Below are positions 37,168 to 46,318 of a DNA stretch of 64,000 nucleotides, piece by piece. The stretch spans positions 1 to 64,000 of the forward strand of contig CACDSY010000006.1 of assembly GCA_902555585.1 (NCBI GenBank), given 5' to 3'. The position numbers and the translations under genes were made by a program. The number at the start of each line of letters is the position of its first letter. Within the stretch, counting starts at the first letter, position 1. Source of the stretch: an uncultured Pelagibacteraceae bacterium (GTDB lineage: Bacteria > Pseudomonadota > Alphaproteobacteria > Pelagibacterales > Pelagibacteraceae). The notes below the pieces were generated by a model. That model was given only the letters and a program-made list of their open reading frames with translations, searched no databases and had not been told where the DNA came from.

Positions 37168-39251
37168 TTGAGAACTTCTCTTTTACCCACGTGATTAGCT
37201 TGGCTTACCTCTCCATTTTCTTCCATTTGGTCAACTATTCTAGCTGCCCTGTTATAACCAATTTGTAATTTTCTTTGTAAAAAAGATGTAGATGCTTTTC
37301 TCTCAGATTTTACAATTTCAAGAGCTGTATTGTATAATTCATCTAAGTTTTCATTATCTTTTGTATCATTATTCCCTTCTTTTTCGTCTGCAAAATTCAG
37401 AATTTCATCTACATAATCTGGTTCTGCTTGATTTCTTATAAAATTATTAATTTTTTCAATTTCTCCTTCCGATACAAATGGTGCGTGAATTCTTGTCATC
37501 TTGTTAGCTGAAGTCATGTAAAGCATATCTCCCTTTCCTAGCAATTGCTCAGCTCCTTGTTCTCCAAGAATTGTTCTACTATCTATTTTAGATGTTACTT
37601 GAAATGATATTCTAGTTGGAAAATTGGCTTTTATCGTACCTGTAATTACGTCCACACTTGGTCTTTGAGTAGCCATAATAATATGTATTCCAGCGGCTCT
37701 AGCCATTTGTGAAAGTTTTTGAATATAATTTTCTATATCTTTTCCAGCAACCAGCATTAAATCTGACATTTCATCAACAATTACAACGATATAAGGCATA
37801 GAAATCTTATGTTTTTCGTTATATCCGTCAATATTCCTAACCCCAACTTTGGTCATTAATTTGTATCTATTTTCCATTTCTTTAACGACCCAGCCTAGAA
37901 CTGAAGCAGCTCTTTTTGCTTCTGTAATTACTGGACACAGCAAATGCGGAATTCCTTCGTATGTTGATAATTCTAACATTTTAGGATCGATCAATATAAA
38001 TTTACATTTTTCAGGGGGATGCTTGTATAAAAGGGATAAAATTATTGTATTAATACATACTGATTTACCTGAACCAGTCGTACCAGCTATTAGCAAATGA
38101 GGCATAACACTTAAATCACTAGTTATTGGCAATCCAGAAATACTTTTACCAAGAGCAATAGGAAGCTTTATATCTTTCTTTTTATAACTAGAGTCAGAAA
38201 TTATTTCACTCAAGAAAACATTCTCCCGTTGAGGCTTAGGTAATTCAATTCCTATAGTATTACTCCCAGGAATTGTTGCAATTCTAGCAGATTCTGAACT
38301 AGTATTTCTAGCAATATCCTCAGAAAGATTAATTATTTTTGATACTTTAACACCTGGAGCAGGTTCAAACTCATATAGTGTAACAACAGGACCTTGGCTC
38401 ACCTTTTTAACTTCTCCTTCTACTCCAAAATCTAATAGAATTTTTTCTAATGTTTTTTCATCAATTTTATTTTCTAATAAATTTTTATTTTTTTTTGAAG
38501 GATTTTTAAAAAAATCTAGTGAGGGTAATTTATATTTAATAACCTTTTTGTCCGACTGTGTCATATTATAATCAAATGAAAAATTTTCTTGGACCCTAGT
38601 TTCATTATTAAGATATTCATCTTCATGTAATAAATTCTCACTATAACTTTCAACAACTTTTTTAGAAGGAGCTTTTTTAGATCTAGAGAAAATTTTAAAC
38701 ACAAATTTTAAATATCTTAACTTGAAATTAATACTTAGTAGAAAGAATAATGATATTAAAATAATTAAAATTACGTAACTAATTTGATTATTTAAGTTTA
38801 TTAAATTTATAAAGACAGTCCCTTCAAATAAATTACCTAAAAATCCATTATTTCCATTAATTGTAAGCCAGTATGTTTCTGTATGGAAGACTGTAAAGAA
38901 TAATGCTCCTATTATTGAATAAAGAATTGTAAAAAATAAACTCTCAACAATATGTAAAATTTTTTTATCAATTATTACTGATATAGATATAAGCGAAAAA
39001 GAGATTGGTACTAATAATGATATTAAACCAATTGATTGAAATAAAATATCAGAGGCATAGCTACCTTTTGAGCCTAATAAATTCTTAATTTCTGCATTCT
39101 CCGGAAAAATAAAGTTAGGATCTTCAGGTGAGTAGCTAATTAATGATGTTAAGAGTAAGATAGACAAACAAAGTAAGGCTAAACCCATTAATTCAGATAA
39201 CCTTTTGAGGAGAAAATTTGCTGTATTATCTAATATATTTTTAATTTTCAT
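37164..39251 (-). CDS. ftsK: DNA translocase FtsK
   Basis: 695 residues. Four or so N-terminal membrane helices (20-175) are followed by a short linker, the alpha/beta motor with Walker A GTTGSGKSV and Walker B-type YIVVIVDEMSDLM, and a C-terminal gamma winged helix (SFLQRKLQIGYNRAARIVDQME) that reads KOPS sequences. It pumps chromosome ends through the septum for dimer resolution. It is shorter than E. coli FtsK because the linker is reduced, as expected in a streamlined genome. Confidence 0.96.
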   Translation of the reverse strand: MKIKNILDNTANFLLKRLSELMGLALLCLSILLLTSLISYSPEDPNFIFPENAEIKNLLGSKGSYASDILFQSIGLISLLVPISFSLISISVIIDKKILHIVESLFFTILYSIIGALFFTVFHTETYWLTINGNNGFLGNLFEGTVFINLINLNNQISYVILIILISLFFLLSINFKLRYLKFVFKIFSRSKKAPSKKVVESYSENLLHEDEYLNNETRVQENFSFDYNMTQSDKKVIKYKLPSLDFFKNPSKKNKNLLENKIDEKTLEKILLDFGVEGEVKKVSQGPVVTLYEFEPAPGVKVSKIINLSEDIARNTSSESARIATIPGSNTIGIELPKPQRENVFLSEIISDSSYKKKDIKLPIALGKSISGLPITSDLSVMPHLLIAGTTGSGKSVCINTIILSLLYKHPPEKCKFILIDPKMLELSTYEGIPHLLCPVITEAKRAASVLGWVVKEMENRYKLMTKVGVRNIDGYNEKHKISMPYIVVIVDEMSDLMLVAGKDIENYIQKLSQMARAAGIHIIMATQRPSVDVITGTIKANFPTRISFQVTSKIDSRTILGEQGAEQLLGKGDMLYMTSANKMTRIHAPFVSEGEIEKINNFIRNQAEPDYVDEILNFADEKEGNNDTKDNENLDELYNTALEIVKSERKASTSFLQRKLQIGYNRAARIVDQMEENGEVSQANHVGKREVLK

Positions 39252-39314
39252 TTTATCATTAATGATTTGTCACTTTGTATCATTTAATTTTTGTTGATAA
39301 AATTAAATAATATT

Positions 39315-40376
39315 ATGAATATTTGTCTTTTAGGAAATAATTTAACAAATCTAGTTTTGGCAAACATATTACTTAAGAAAAGTATCAATGTTGATATTAT
39401 TTCACAAACCAATCCATCATTATTAACAAATACAGTTAGGACAATCGCTATATCAAACGAAAATTACAAATTTTTGAGAGAAAATATTAAAGGGATCTCC
39501 AACATGGGGTGGCCAACAGAAAAAATAAAAATTTATTCTGACAAAAATAACTCATCAGAGTTATTTGAGTTTAAAAATAAACACCAAAAAAATTTTTACT
39601 TATTAAAATATAGTACATTGTATAATTTGATGAAAAAAAATAAATTTTTAAAATTTAAAAAACTTAAAAATTATAATTTAGATATTATCAAGAAACAAAA
39701 ATACGATTTAATTATAAATTCTGAACAAAATAATTCAATAACAAAAAAGTATTTTCAAAAAAAAATAGAAAAAGATTATAGGTCACTAGCTCATACAGCA
39801 ATAATAGATCACAAAAAAGTTGAAAATAAAATTGCTAATCAAATTTTTACAAAAAAAGGTCCTATAGCATTTCTTCCTTTGTCCAATAATCAAACTTCAA
39901 TTGTATTTTCAAATAATTCAACCAAACTAATTGACAAATTAAGTCTTCTTCAAATCATTAATAAATATAATAAACAATACAAGATTACTAAAATTAGTGA
40001 AGTTGAGTCTGTTGGTATTAAGTTCTTTGTACTCCGAGACTATATTTTTAAAAATATTTTATCTTTTGGAGATTTAATACATAAAGTTCATCCACTCGCA
40101 GGACAAGGGTTTAATATGACTATTAGAGATATTAAATCGTTATCAAATATTTTAGATGAAAATATCAAATTAGGTATTTGTGATGGAGAAACAATTGCTC
40201 AAAAATTTCAAGAAAAAAATAAACATTTGAATTTTATCTATGGATTAGGAATAGATACAATAAATACTTTTTTCAACCTTGATAGTAAGTTAAAAAATAA
40301 TTTATCAGAACCTTTATTTAGACTATTAAAAGGCAATAAACTTTTGAATAAATATGCAACTTTCTTATCTAATTGA
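39315..40376 (+). CDS. UbiH/VisC-family FAD-dependent hydroxylase, divergent
   Basis: 354 residues from the ATG at 39315 (a TTG at 39291 also opens the frame). NICLLGNNLTNLVLANIL is in the place of the FAD Rossmann loop but lacks the normal GxGxxG glycines. The C-terminal FGDLIHKVHPLAGQGFNMTIRD is the well-conserved GD motif of ubiquinone hydroxylases. A role in ubiquinone ring hydroxylation is likely; the degenerate first loop makes activity less certain. It is divergent from ftsK and convergent with the Lon-domain gene. Confidence 0.75.
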   Translation: MNICLLGNNLTNLVLANILLKKSINVDIISQTNPSLLTNTVRTIAISNENYKFLRENIKGISNMGWPTEKIKIYSDKNNSSELFEFKNKHQKNFYLLKYSTLYNLMKKNKFLKFKKLKNYNLDIIKKQKYDLIINSEQNNSITKKYFQKKIEKDYRSLAHTAIIDHKKVENKIANQIFTKKGPIAFLPLSNNQTSIVFSNNSTKLIDKLSLLQIINKYNKQYKITKISEVESVGIKFFVLRDYIFKNILSFGDLIHKVHPLAGQGFNMTIRDIKSLSNILDENIKLGICDGETIAQKFQEKNKHLNFIYGLGIDTINTFFNLDSKLKNNLSEPLFRLLKGNKLLNKYATFLSN

Positions 40377-40382
40377 ATATTA

Positions 40383-41024
40383 TTATTGTAAAGTTTTGTT
40401 GTTAAAATTGTCTAAAATATAAGTATTTAGAATTTCTTCTAACTTCTCTTTTCTTATATTTAAATCTTTACTTTCAAGTAAAACTTGTTTCTCCTCTAAT
40501 GAAAATGGCGATGCCATTGATAAAGCATTGATAGTTTGATCTAAACTTTGTTTTTCAATCTCTTTCCAATTAATTTCGTATCCTTGCTTTTTAAAAAGAC
40601 CTTTAAGATTTTGAAATATTAATTTTAAATCTGAAAATTTTATTTCCTCTGATTTTTCAATTAAATCACTTGAAAAATCTTCGTATTTAACTTCACATTC
40701 TCTATATAGGTTGTCATTATTTATTTCTTCCATAATCTTAAACCTGCATATGCCATTTAAAATTATTAAATATCTACCGTCATCTGTTTCATTAAAACTA
40801 GTTATTTTTCCAACACAACCTACATCGTGTAAATCAGGTTTTTTTAATTCACCAGTTTTTTTTGGTTGAATCATGCCTATCATACGATTACTTTTCATAC
40901 TTTTATCTATCATTTGAATATATCGAGGCTCAAAAATATTTAATGGCACTGTAGTTCTTGGAAATATAATAAAATTAGATAGAGGGAATACGGGTAATAT
41001 TTTTGGTAGATCTTCTTTTTTCAT
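40383..41024 (-). CDS. Lon N-terminal (LAN) domain protein
   Basis: 213 residues from the ATG at 41024; the frame extends to 41060 without a better start. LPVFPLSNFIIFPRTTVPLNIFEPRYIQMI is the classical Lon substrate-recognition domain start (quoted in part: VFPLSNFIIFPRTTVPL), with GCVGKITSFNETDDGRYLI. No ATPase or protease part is present, so it is a free-standing domain common in alphaproteobacteria, of unknown target. It lies 26 bases from the divergent TPR gene. Confidence 0.9.
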   Translation of the reverse strand: MKKEDLPKILPVFPLSNFIIFPRTTVPLNIFEPRYIQMIDKSMKSNRMIGMIQPKKTGELKKPDLHDVGCVGKITSFNETDDGRYLIILNGICRFKIMEEINNDNLYRECEVKYEDFSSDLIEKSEEIKFSDLKLIFQNLKGLFKKQGYEINWKEIEKQSLDQTINALSMASPFSLEEKQVLLESKDLNIRKEKLEEILNTYILDNFNNKTLQ

Positions 41025-41050
41025 AAGATTTAAATTATAACATCTAAACC

Positions 41051-41803
41051 ATGAATTCAAATAATTTAGAAAAAATAAAAGATAAAATTCTGAATTCTTT
41101 TAAAGAAAAAAAATTTCAAGAAGTAATAGTTGACGGAGAAAATTTATTGAAAGAGAGACAAAATGATGCACAATTATTATTTCTGTTAGGATTTGCCTCA
41201 ATAAATCTTCAAAACTTTGTCAGTGCAGAAAACTATTTTAAAAAATTAATAGTATTTCAAAAAACTGCAGAGAATTTATATACTTTAGGCAATATTCAAA
41301 AAAAACTCAAAAAATTCAATCAAGCAGTCGACTCATTTATTGAAGCTATAAAATTAAACCCAAATTTTTCTGAAGCATTTAATAATTTAGGAAGTACTCT
41401 AAAATCTTTAAATAAATATGATGAGGCGATACTAAATTATAAGAAATCTATAAATATAAATAAAAATAATGCTGAAGCTTGCTATAATCTGGCAAGCATA
41501 TATTTTTTATTAGAAAATTATATTGAAGCCTCAGACTACTTTAAGAATATAATTAATTTAAAAGCAAGGAATGAGGAAATATGTGAAAAATATACAATAT
41601 GTTTATTTAAAACAGGTAAGAAAAATGAGATAAAAGACTTTGTACCAAAAGTCATTACAAAATACCCGAGTAATAAAACTTTAAATAATTTATTAGGACA
41701 ATCATTGTTAGCTTTAAACTTTCATAAAGAAGGTTTATCTTACATAAAGAAAGGTGCAGGTTTTTTGCAACTTGATGAAAAAGGAGTTAATTTACTTAAA
41801 TGA
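41051..41803 (+). CDS. TPR protein, first gene of a modification cassette
   Basis: 250 residues, almost entirely tetratricopeptide repeats (about six units, for example AFNNLGSTLKSLNKYDEAILNYKKS and ACYNLASIYFLLENYIEAS, quoted as separate parts). It is closely similar in layout to the first 270 residues of the TPR-sulfotransferase at 42432, indicating duplication. The C-terminal KEGLSYIKKGAGFL segment resembles the linker found in fused TPR-oxygenase proteins. It overlaps the oxygenase gene by 4 bases (ATGA), so it likely presents substrate to that enzyme. Confidence 0.85.
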   Translation: MNSNNLEKIKDKILNSFKEKKFQEVIVDGENLLKERQNDAQLLFLLGFASINLQNFVSAENYFKKLIVFQKTAENLYTLGNIQKKLKKFNQAVDSFIEAIKLNPNFSEAFNNLGSTLKSLNKYDEAILNYKKSININKNNAEACYNLASIYFLLENYIEASDYFKNIINLKARNEEICEKYTICLFKTGKKNEIKDFVPKVITKYPSNKTLNNLLGQSLLALNFHKEGLSYIKKGAGFLQLDEKGVNLLK

Positions 41804-42396
41804 AAAGAGTCGATATTAAAAATAGTGAATCACCAAATTTTATTGGTTGTTGGCATCTTGAAGATAAAAACATTTGTAACGATATAATTGAATTTTTTGA
41901 AAATAATAAATCTCTTCAAAAAAAAGGGTCAACAGCAAAAGGAGTTGAAGAAAATAGAAAAAAATCTACAGATATTACAATAAGTCCAAATAAACTTTCA
42001 GATCTAAAATACAAAGTTTTTCAAGATTATTTTTCTGAACTTCAAAAATGTTTTTTGGACTACAGAGAACAATGGCCCTTTGTAAAAAAATTTCTAACAA
42101 AAGTTAATGTAGGACCTTTTAATGTACAAAAATATTTTCCAGGAGATCATTTTGCAGCCTTACATTCTGAAAGAACAGGTCTATCAACATTACATAGAAT
42201 TTTTGCCTTCATGACCTACTTAAACGATGTTAATGATGGGGGTACAACTGACTTTAGTCATTACGGATTAAAAATTAAACCTGAAAAAAATAAAACATTA
42301 ATTTGGCCTGCAGAGTGGACACATGCACATACTGGGTCAGTACTAAAAAGTGGAACTAAATATATAATCACTGGCTGGTTTGATTTTGCATCATAA
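41800..42396 (+). CDS. 2OG-Fe(II) oxygenase, prolyl-4-hydroxylase-like
   Basis: 198 residues. The double-stranded beta-helix of prolyl-hydroxylase-type enzymes is visible from about 105: VQKYFPGDHFAALHSE, YLNDVNDGGTTDF, and THAHTGSVLKSGTKYII. The iron ligands would be His122, Glu124 and His177, and Lys187 would bind 2-oxoglutarate. The first pair is H-x-E rather than the usual H-x-D. It probably hydroxylates a peptide or amino-acid side chain, or a lipid or sugar; the substrate is unknown. It lies between two TPR genes and overlaps the first. Confidence 0.83.
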   Translation: MKRVDIKNSESPNFIGCWHLEDKNICNDIIEFFENNKSLQKKGSTAKGVEENRKKSTDITISPNKLSDLKYKVFQDYFSELQKCFLDYREQWPFVKKFLTKVNVGPFNVQKYFPGDHFAALHSERTGLSTLHRIFAFMTYLNDVNDGGTTDFSHYGLKIKPEKNKTLIWPAEWTHAHTGSVLKSGTKYIITGWFDFAS

Positions 42397-42431
42397 ATTA
42401 CATATTCAAATTCTTAAAATCGATTACTTTA

Positions 42432-44072
42432 ATGAATACTGAAAACACCTTAAATAACAAAAAAATTATTTTAGATAATTTTAATAAAGGGAAATATGAA
42501 AAAGTAATTAAATTAGGAAAGAAATTTTTAAAAAAAAATCATGATTTCCAAGTATTATATGCATTAGGTGCATCAAATTTAACTTTAAAAGATTATTTAG
42601 AAGCAGAAAAATTTTTTAGAAATATTATCTCATTAAAGCCAAATGCAGAGAATTATTATATTTATGGTAATATTCATAAGCAACTAAAAAATTATAAACA
42701 AGCTTCAGAATATTTTTTAAAAGCTATAAATCTCAAATCTGACTACTCAGAGGCTTATAATAATTTGGGGAATACTAAATTTAAATTAGGATTTATTGAT
42801 GAGGCAGTTAAAAACTACCAACAAGCAATAAAATTTAATAAAAAGAATATTCCAGCATATTTCAACTTAGCACATGTATACAGTGAAGAAAAAAATTTTT
42901 ACGATCTCAAAAGAGTACTTCAAGATGTTTTGAAATTTGATGAAAATAACACCACAGCATTGAATGATTTAGGTTATTTAAATTTAATTCTTGGAAAAGT
43001 AGATGAGGGAAGGAAATTATTTGAAAGAGTAATAAATATTGATGATAAGCATATAAGAGCTTTTAAAAATTATTTTTTAATTACAAAAGTAGAGAAAGAA
43101 AATAAATTCTTAAAAAAACTAGAACAAATTGATTTATCAAAAGTAAATGATGAAGATAAAATATTTGCATATACTAGTCTAAGTAAATGTAATTTTGATT
43201 TAAATAAATCTGATTTGGCTTTAAAATACTTAGAAGAATCTCACAAAATTAAAAGGATAAAATCAAATTTTAGCTTTCAAGCAGAAAAAAAACTCTTTGA
43301 AAAAATAAAAAATATTTTTGAGGAAAATTCAAACAAATTTACCGTGCACAACAACAAACTCAAGATTATACCAATTTTTATTGTTGGAATGCCAAGGTCT
43401 GGAACAACTCTTTTAGAACAAGTTCTATCATCTCACTCGAATATACATGGTGCTGGTGAACTTAATTACTTACCTAAAATTATTGACAATTTAAAATTAG
43501 ATAAACTTCAAAATTTTGATAACTTTATTAAAACCATAAGGTCTGAGTATCATACTAAGGTATCACAATTAAGTGATAAAAAATTTGTTATTGATAAACT
43601 ACCAATGAATTTTAGATGGTTAGGTTTTATAGTAAAAGCTTTCCCAGAGGCCAAAATAATTCACATCAAAAGAAATCCAATGGCAATTTGTTGGTCAAAT
43701 TATAAAATCAACTTTCCTGACCCTGGTATGGATTTTTCACTTAGTCAAAAAGATACTGCAAAATATTATATATTATATGATGATCTCATGAAATTTTGGT
43801 CAGACAAACTTAAGGAAAAAATAGTAAATATTAACTATGAGAATTTTGTAAATGATTTTGAAAATGAAGCACAAAATTTAGTTAGAAAACTTTGTATTAA
43901 ATGGGAAGAAAATCTCAAAAATTATAGCAAAAATTCTAGACCTGTTCAAACAGCTTCTCTTTTGCAAGTGAGAGGTAAAATTAAAAAAAATACATCTGAA
44001 GATTGGAAAAAATACAAAAATTTTCTAAACATTATGCAGGAAATTTTAAAGCAACATAAAATAAATTTTTAA
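42432..44072 (+). CDS. TPR-sulfotransferase fusion protein
   Basis: 546 residues. Residues ~1-270 are TPR repeats (YNNLGNTKFKLGFIDEAVKN and others). From about 310 a Sulfotransfer_3 domain begins, with the PAPS loop GMPRSGTT (319-326), GAGELNYLP, DKLPMNF and IIHIKRNPMAICWS (3'-phosphate site). Related domains occur in tyrosylprotein sulfotransferases, and TPR-fused forms are common in marine bacteria. The acceptor may be a peptide or surface glycan. It follows the oxygenase by 35 bases and the methyltransferase comes 4 bases after it. Confidence 0.88.
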   Translation: MNTENTLNNKKIILDNFNKGKYEKVIKLGKKFLKKNHDFQVLYALGASNLTLKDYLEAEKFFRNIISLKPNAENYYIYGNIHKQLKNYKQASEYFLKAINLKSDYSEAYNNLGNTKFKLGFIDEAVKNYQQAIKFNKKNIPAYFNLAHVYSEEKNFYDLKRVLQDVLKFDENNTTALNDLGYLNLILGKVDEGRKLFERVINIDDKHIRAFKNYFLITKVEKENKFLKKLEQIDLSKVNDEDKIFAYTSLSKCNFDLNKSDLALKYLEESHKIKRIKSNFSFQAEKKLFEKIKNIFEENSNKFTVHNNKLKIIPIFIVGMPRSGTTLLEQVLSSHSNIHGAGELNYLPKIIDNLKLDKLQNFDNFIKTIRSEYHTKVSQLSDKKFVIDKLPMNFRWLGFIVKAFPEAKIIHIKRNPMAICWSNYKINFPDPGMDFSLSQKDTAKYYILYDDLMKFWSDKLKEKIVNINYENFVNDFENEAQNLVRKLCIKWEENLKNYSKNSRPVQTASLLQVRGKIKKNTSEDWKKYKNFLNIMQEILKQHKINF

Positions 44073-44076
44073 TCTC

Positions 44077-44991
44077 ATGGATAATTTATTTCAGACCATT
44101 TGTAATATTTTCCCTGCATATAAGTTGGATAAAAAAATTAAAAAAAAAATATTTTATATATTTTTTTCAATTTGCAAAATTTTTCTGAAAGGACCTTTTA
44201 TTTTAAATTTTGGTAATATTAAAATTTACTCTTACCCAGCAAAAAGTGATTATACAAGATTTTTGTTAACAAGAGTAAGTATTCCAGACCCCAGAGAAAG
44301 AAATATAATTACACAAAACTTGAAAAATAAAAAAAATATATTCATTGACTGTGGAGCAAATGCAGGATTTTATAGTCTAGATATAGCTACTAAAGTACAA
44401 AATGTAACAACTTATGCTTTCGAACCATCAAAACATGAAAGATCCCTTTTAAAAAATAATATTGATCTAAACAAAATTACTAATATTGAGATTATAGAAT
44501 TTGCAGTAGGTGACAAAGATGATGATGTAATATTTAATGATACCAGAGATAAAAAAATTAAAAACTCCAGTGGTGGAGGATTTGTAACTAGAGAAATTCC
44601 TGAAACTGAAAATAACTATAAAGTTAAAATTGTTACACTAGATAATTTCTTTAAAGATATGAATTTTCAAAATAATACAAGTATTTTCATAAAAATTGAT
44701 ATAGAAGGATATGATTTTAAGGCAATAAATGGAGCCAAAAAAATTATTCTTAAATATGATTCTACTGTTATATTTGAATTTTCTAAAATGATAATGAGCC
44801 AACATGATTATTCAATCAAAGATATTGATTTTTTTTTACAGCAGGGATTTAAACTTTATGATATTTATGGCACTGAGATAAGCTGTAAAGATTTAGAAAA
44901 CAAAATCTACGAATTAGATGATAGCCATAATACTTGTGGAAATATTATATTATCAAAAAAAAAATTAGATTTTAATTTTAAAAATAATTAA
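44077..44991 (+). CDS. FkbM-family SAM-dependent methyltransferase
   Basis: 304 residues. SAM-binding motif I is FIDCGANAGFYS (89-100), acidic loop YAFEPSKHE (Glu116), then a VTLDNFF and KIDIEGYDFKAI segment typical of Methyltransf_21. The FkbM group O-methylates sugars and polyketides. Placed after the oxygenase and sulfotransferase genes it may cap the same product. About 66 bases separate it from the tRNA-Gly, with a promoter in between. Confidence 0.88.
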   Translation: MDNLFQTICNIFPAYKLDKKIKKKIFYIFFSICKIFLKGPFILNFGNIKIYSYPAKSDYTRFLLTRVSIPDPRERNIITQNLKNKKNIFIDCGANAGFYSLDIATKVQNVTTYAFEPSKHERSLLKNNIDLNKITNIEIIEFAVGDKDDDVIFNDTRDKKIKNSSGGGFVTREIPETENNYKVKIVTLDNFFKDMNFQNNTSIFIKIDIEGYDFKAINGAKKIILKYDSTVIFEFSKMIMSQHDYSIKDIDFFLQQGFKLYDIYGTEISCKDLENKIYELDDSHNTCGNIILSKKKLDFNFKNN

Positions 44992-45021
44992 CTTAAGTTA
45001 AAATTTTACTACTTGCTAAAT

Positions 45022-45050
45022 TTAACAAAAGCTACTAATTTCAATACTAT
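45022..45050 (+). promoter_or_regulatory. Promoter of tRNA-Gly
   Basis: TTAACA at 45022-45027 and TACTAT at 45045-45050 are separated by 17 bases. Transcription would start about 7 bases later, at or just before the first base of the tRNA (45058). Confidence 0.6.
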
Positions 45051-45057
45051 TAGACAA

Positions 45058-45132
45058 GCGGGCATAGCTCAGTGGTAGAGCGTCTCGTTGCCAACGAGAA
45101 GGTCGTGGGTTCGAGTCCCATTGCCCGCTCCA
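45058..45132 (+). tRNA. tRNA-Gly (anticodon GCC)
   Basis: A full cloverleaf is present: acceptor GCGGGCA pairs with TGCCCGC, D-stem GCTC/GAGC, anticodon stem TCTCG/CGAGA around loop TTGCCAA with anticodon GCC, T-stem GTGGG/CCCAT with loop TTCGAGT, and an encoded CCA (45130-45132). It reads GGC and GGU codons. The next coding start is 7 bases after the CCA, so this tRNA is probably processed from a transcript that also carries the sulfotransferase message. Confidence 0.98.
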
Positions 45133-45138
45133 AACATT

Positions 45139-45984
45139 ATGATTATCTGGATCGCATCCTATCCCAAAAGTGGAAATACGTATTTAAGATCTTTTATATC
45201 TTCATATTATTTTTCAAAAAAAGGAAAATTTGATTTTGATTTGCTTCTAAATATTCTTCAATTTCCATCAATAAAATTTTCAAAAAAAAAAATTAATTCA
45301 GAACAGGAAGCAAGTCAAAGTTGGATTTATAACCAACAACAGTTTTTTTCTGGAGAAAAAGTACATTTTATTAAAACACACAGCAACCTTAATGAATATA
45401 AAGGAAATAGTTTTACTACAGAAAATTTATCACTTGGTGGGATCTATATAGTTAGAGATCCTCGAAATTTAATAACATCCATGACGCATCATTATTCACT
45501 TAATTATGATCAAGCATATTCAAAGATAATAAATAAAAATCAAACACTTCTGGAAAAATCTACTGACGGTGATTATAGTAATTTCACTTTTCTGGGATCA
45601 TGGTCGAGTCATTATAAATCTTGGAAAAATACAAATGATTTTAAAACTTTATTTATAAAGTATGAGGATTTAGAGAATAATAAATTCGATACTTTTAAAA
45701 AAATAGTAAATTTTATAAATACTCTAAAAAAAAATGACAAAATAATTAATGAAAAAAAACTAATTAATTCCATAAATTCTACAAATTTTTCCAATTTAAA
45801 AAATAAAGAAGAAAATGAGGGTTTTGAGGAAAGTGTATATTCTAAATCTGGAGAAAAAAAACGATTTTTTAATTTAGGATTTAATAATAGATGGCAAAAA
45901 ATTCTACCAAAAAATATTTTAAACAAACTAAATAATACTTTGCAAAACGAATTAAATGAATTAGGTTACGAGGTTAATGAATGA
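45139..45984 (+). CDS. Sulfotransferase domain protein (tRNA-linked)
   Basis: 281 residues from the ATG at 45139. The open frame continues upstream into the tRNA, but those residues are the translated tRNA and not protein. PAPS loop YPKSGNTY at 8-15 and IVRDPRNLITS match the tandem pair at 15504 and 16361, so it is a paralogue with the same architecture (final GFNNRWQKILP motif). The 5' end has different codons from the pair, so the duplication is old. No own promoter is visible; it is likely read from the tRNA promoter. It overlaps the dehydratase gene by 8 bases. Confidence 0.87.
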   Translation: MIIWIASYPKSGNTYLRSFISSYYFSKKGKFDFDLLLNILQFPSIKFSKKKINSEQEASQSWIYNQQQFFSGEKVHFIKTHSNLNEYKGNSFTTENLSLGGIYIVRDPRNLITSMTHHYSLNYDQAYSKIINKNQTLLEKSTDGDYSNFTFLGSWSSHYKSWKNTNDFKTLFIKYEDLENNKFDTFKKIVNFINTLKKNDKIINEKKLINSINSTNFSNLKNKEENEGFEESVYSKSGEKKRFFNLGFNNRWQKILPKNILNKLNNTLQNELNELGYEVNE

Positions 45985-46315
45985 TCTAGCAGATAAAAAG
46001 TGTATTCCTTGTGAAGGAGGTATTCCTAGTTTTAATTTAGAGGAAATTCACAAGTATCTTAAAAAAGTTGATGGATGGGATGTGGAGTCTGCAGATAAAA
46101 AAGATTACTATATTATTAAGAATTTTAAATTTAATAGTTTTTTAGAAAGCCAATCTTTTGTTAATAAAGTTGGAGAAATTGCTGAGCAAGAAGGCCATCA
46201 TCCAGATATATGGTTTGGTTGGGGATATGCAAAAATAAAAATACAAACTCATGCTATTAATGGACTTCATGAAAGTGATTTTGTTCTTGCTGCAAAAATT
46301 GACAGAATTGGCTAG
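45977..46315 (+). CDS. phhB: Pterin-4-alpha-carbinolamine dehydratase
   Basis: 112 residues. The EQEGHHPDIWFGWGYAKIKIQTH segment (quoted here in part: EGHHPDIWF) is the family signature with the catalytic histidines. The enzyme recycles tetrahydrobiopterin-type cofactors after aromatic hydroxylation, or acts in related pterin chemistry. No aromatic amino-acid hydroxylase is seen in this window. The gene overlaps the sulfotransferase by 8 bases and converges with purH 4 bases away. Confidence 0.93.
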   Translation: MNDLADKKCIPCEGGIPSFNLEEIHKYLKKVDGWDVESADKKDYYIIKNFKFNSFLESQSFVNKVGEIAEQEGHHPDIWFGWGYAKIKIQTHAINGLHESDFVLAAKIDRIG

Positions 46316-46318
46316 GTC

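Noticed and set aside
45088..45138. N-terminal extension of the sulfotransferase frame into the tRNA (reading RRSWVRVPLPAP)
   Set aside because: This peptide is the translated T-arm and acceptor of tRNA-Gly, a common artefact. The conserved protein begins at the ATG at 45139.
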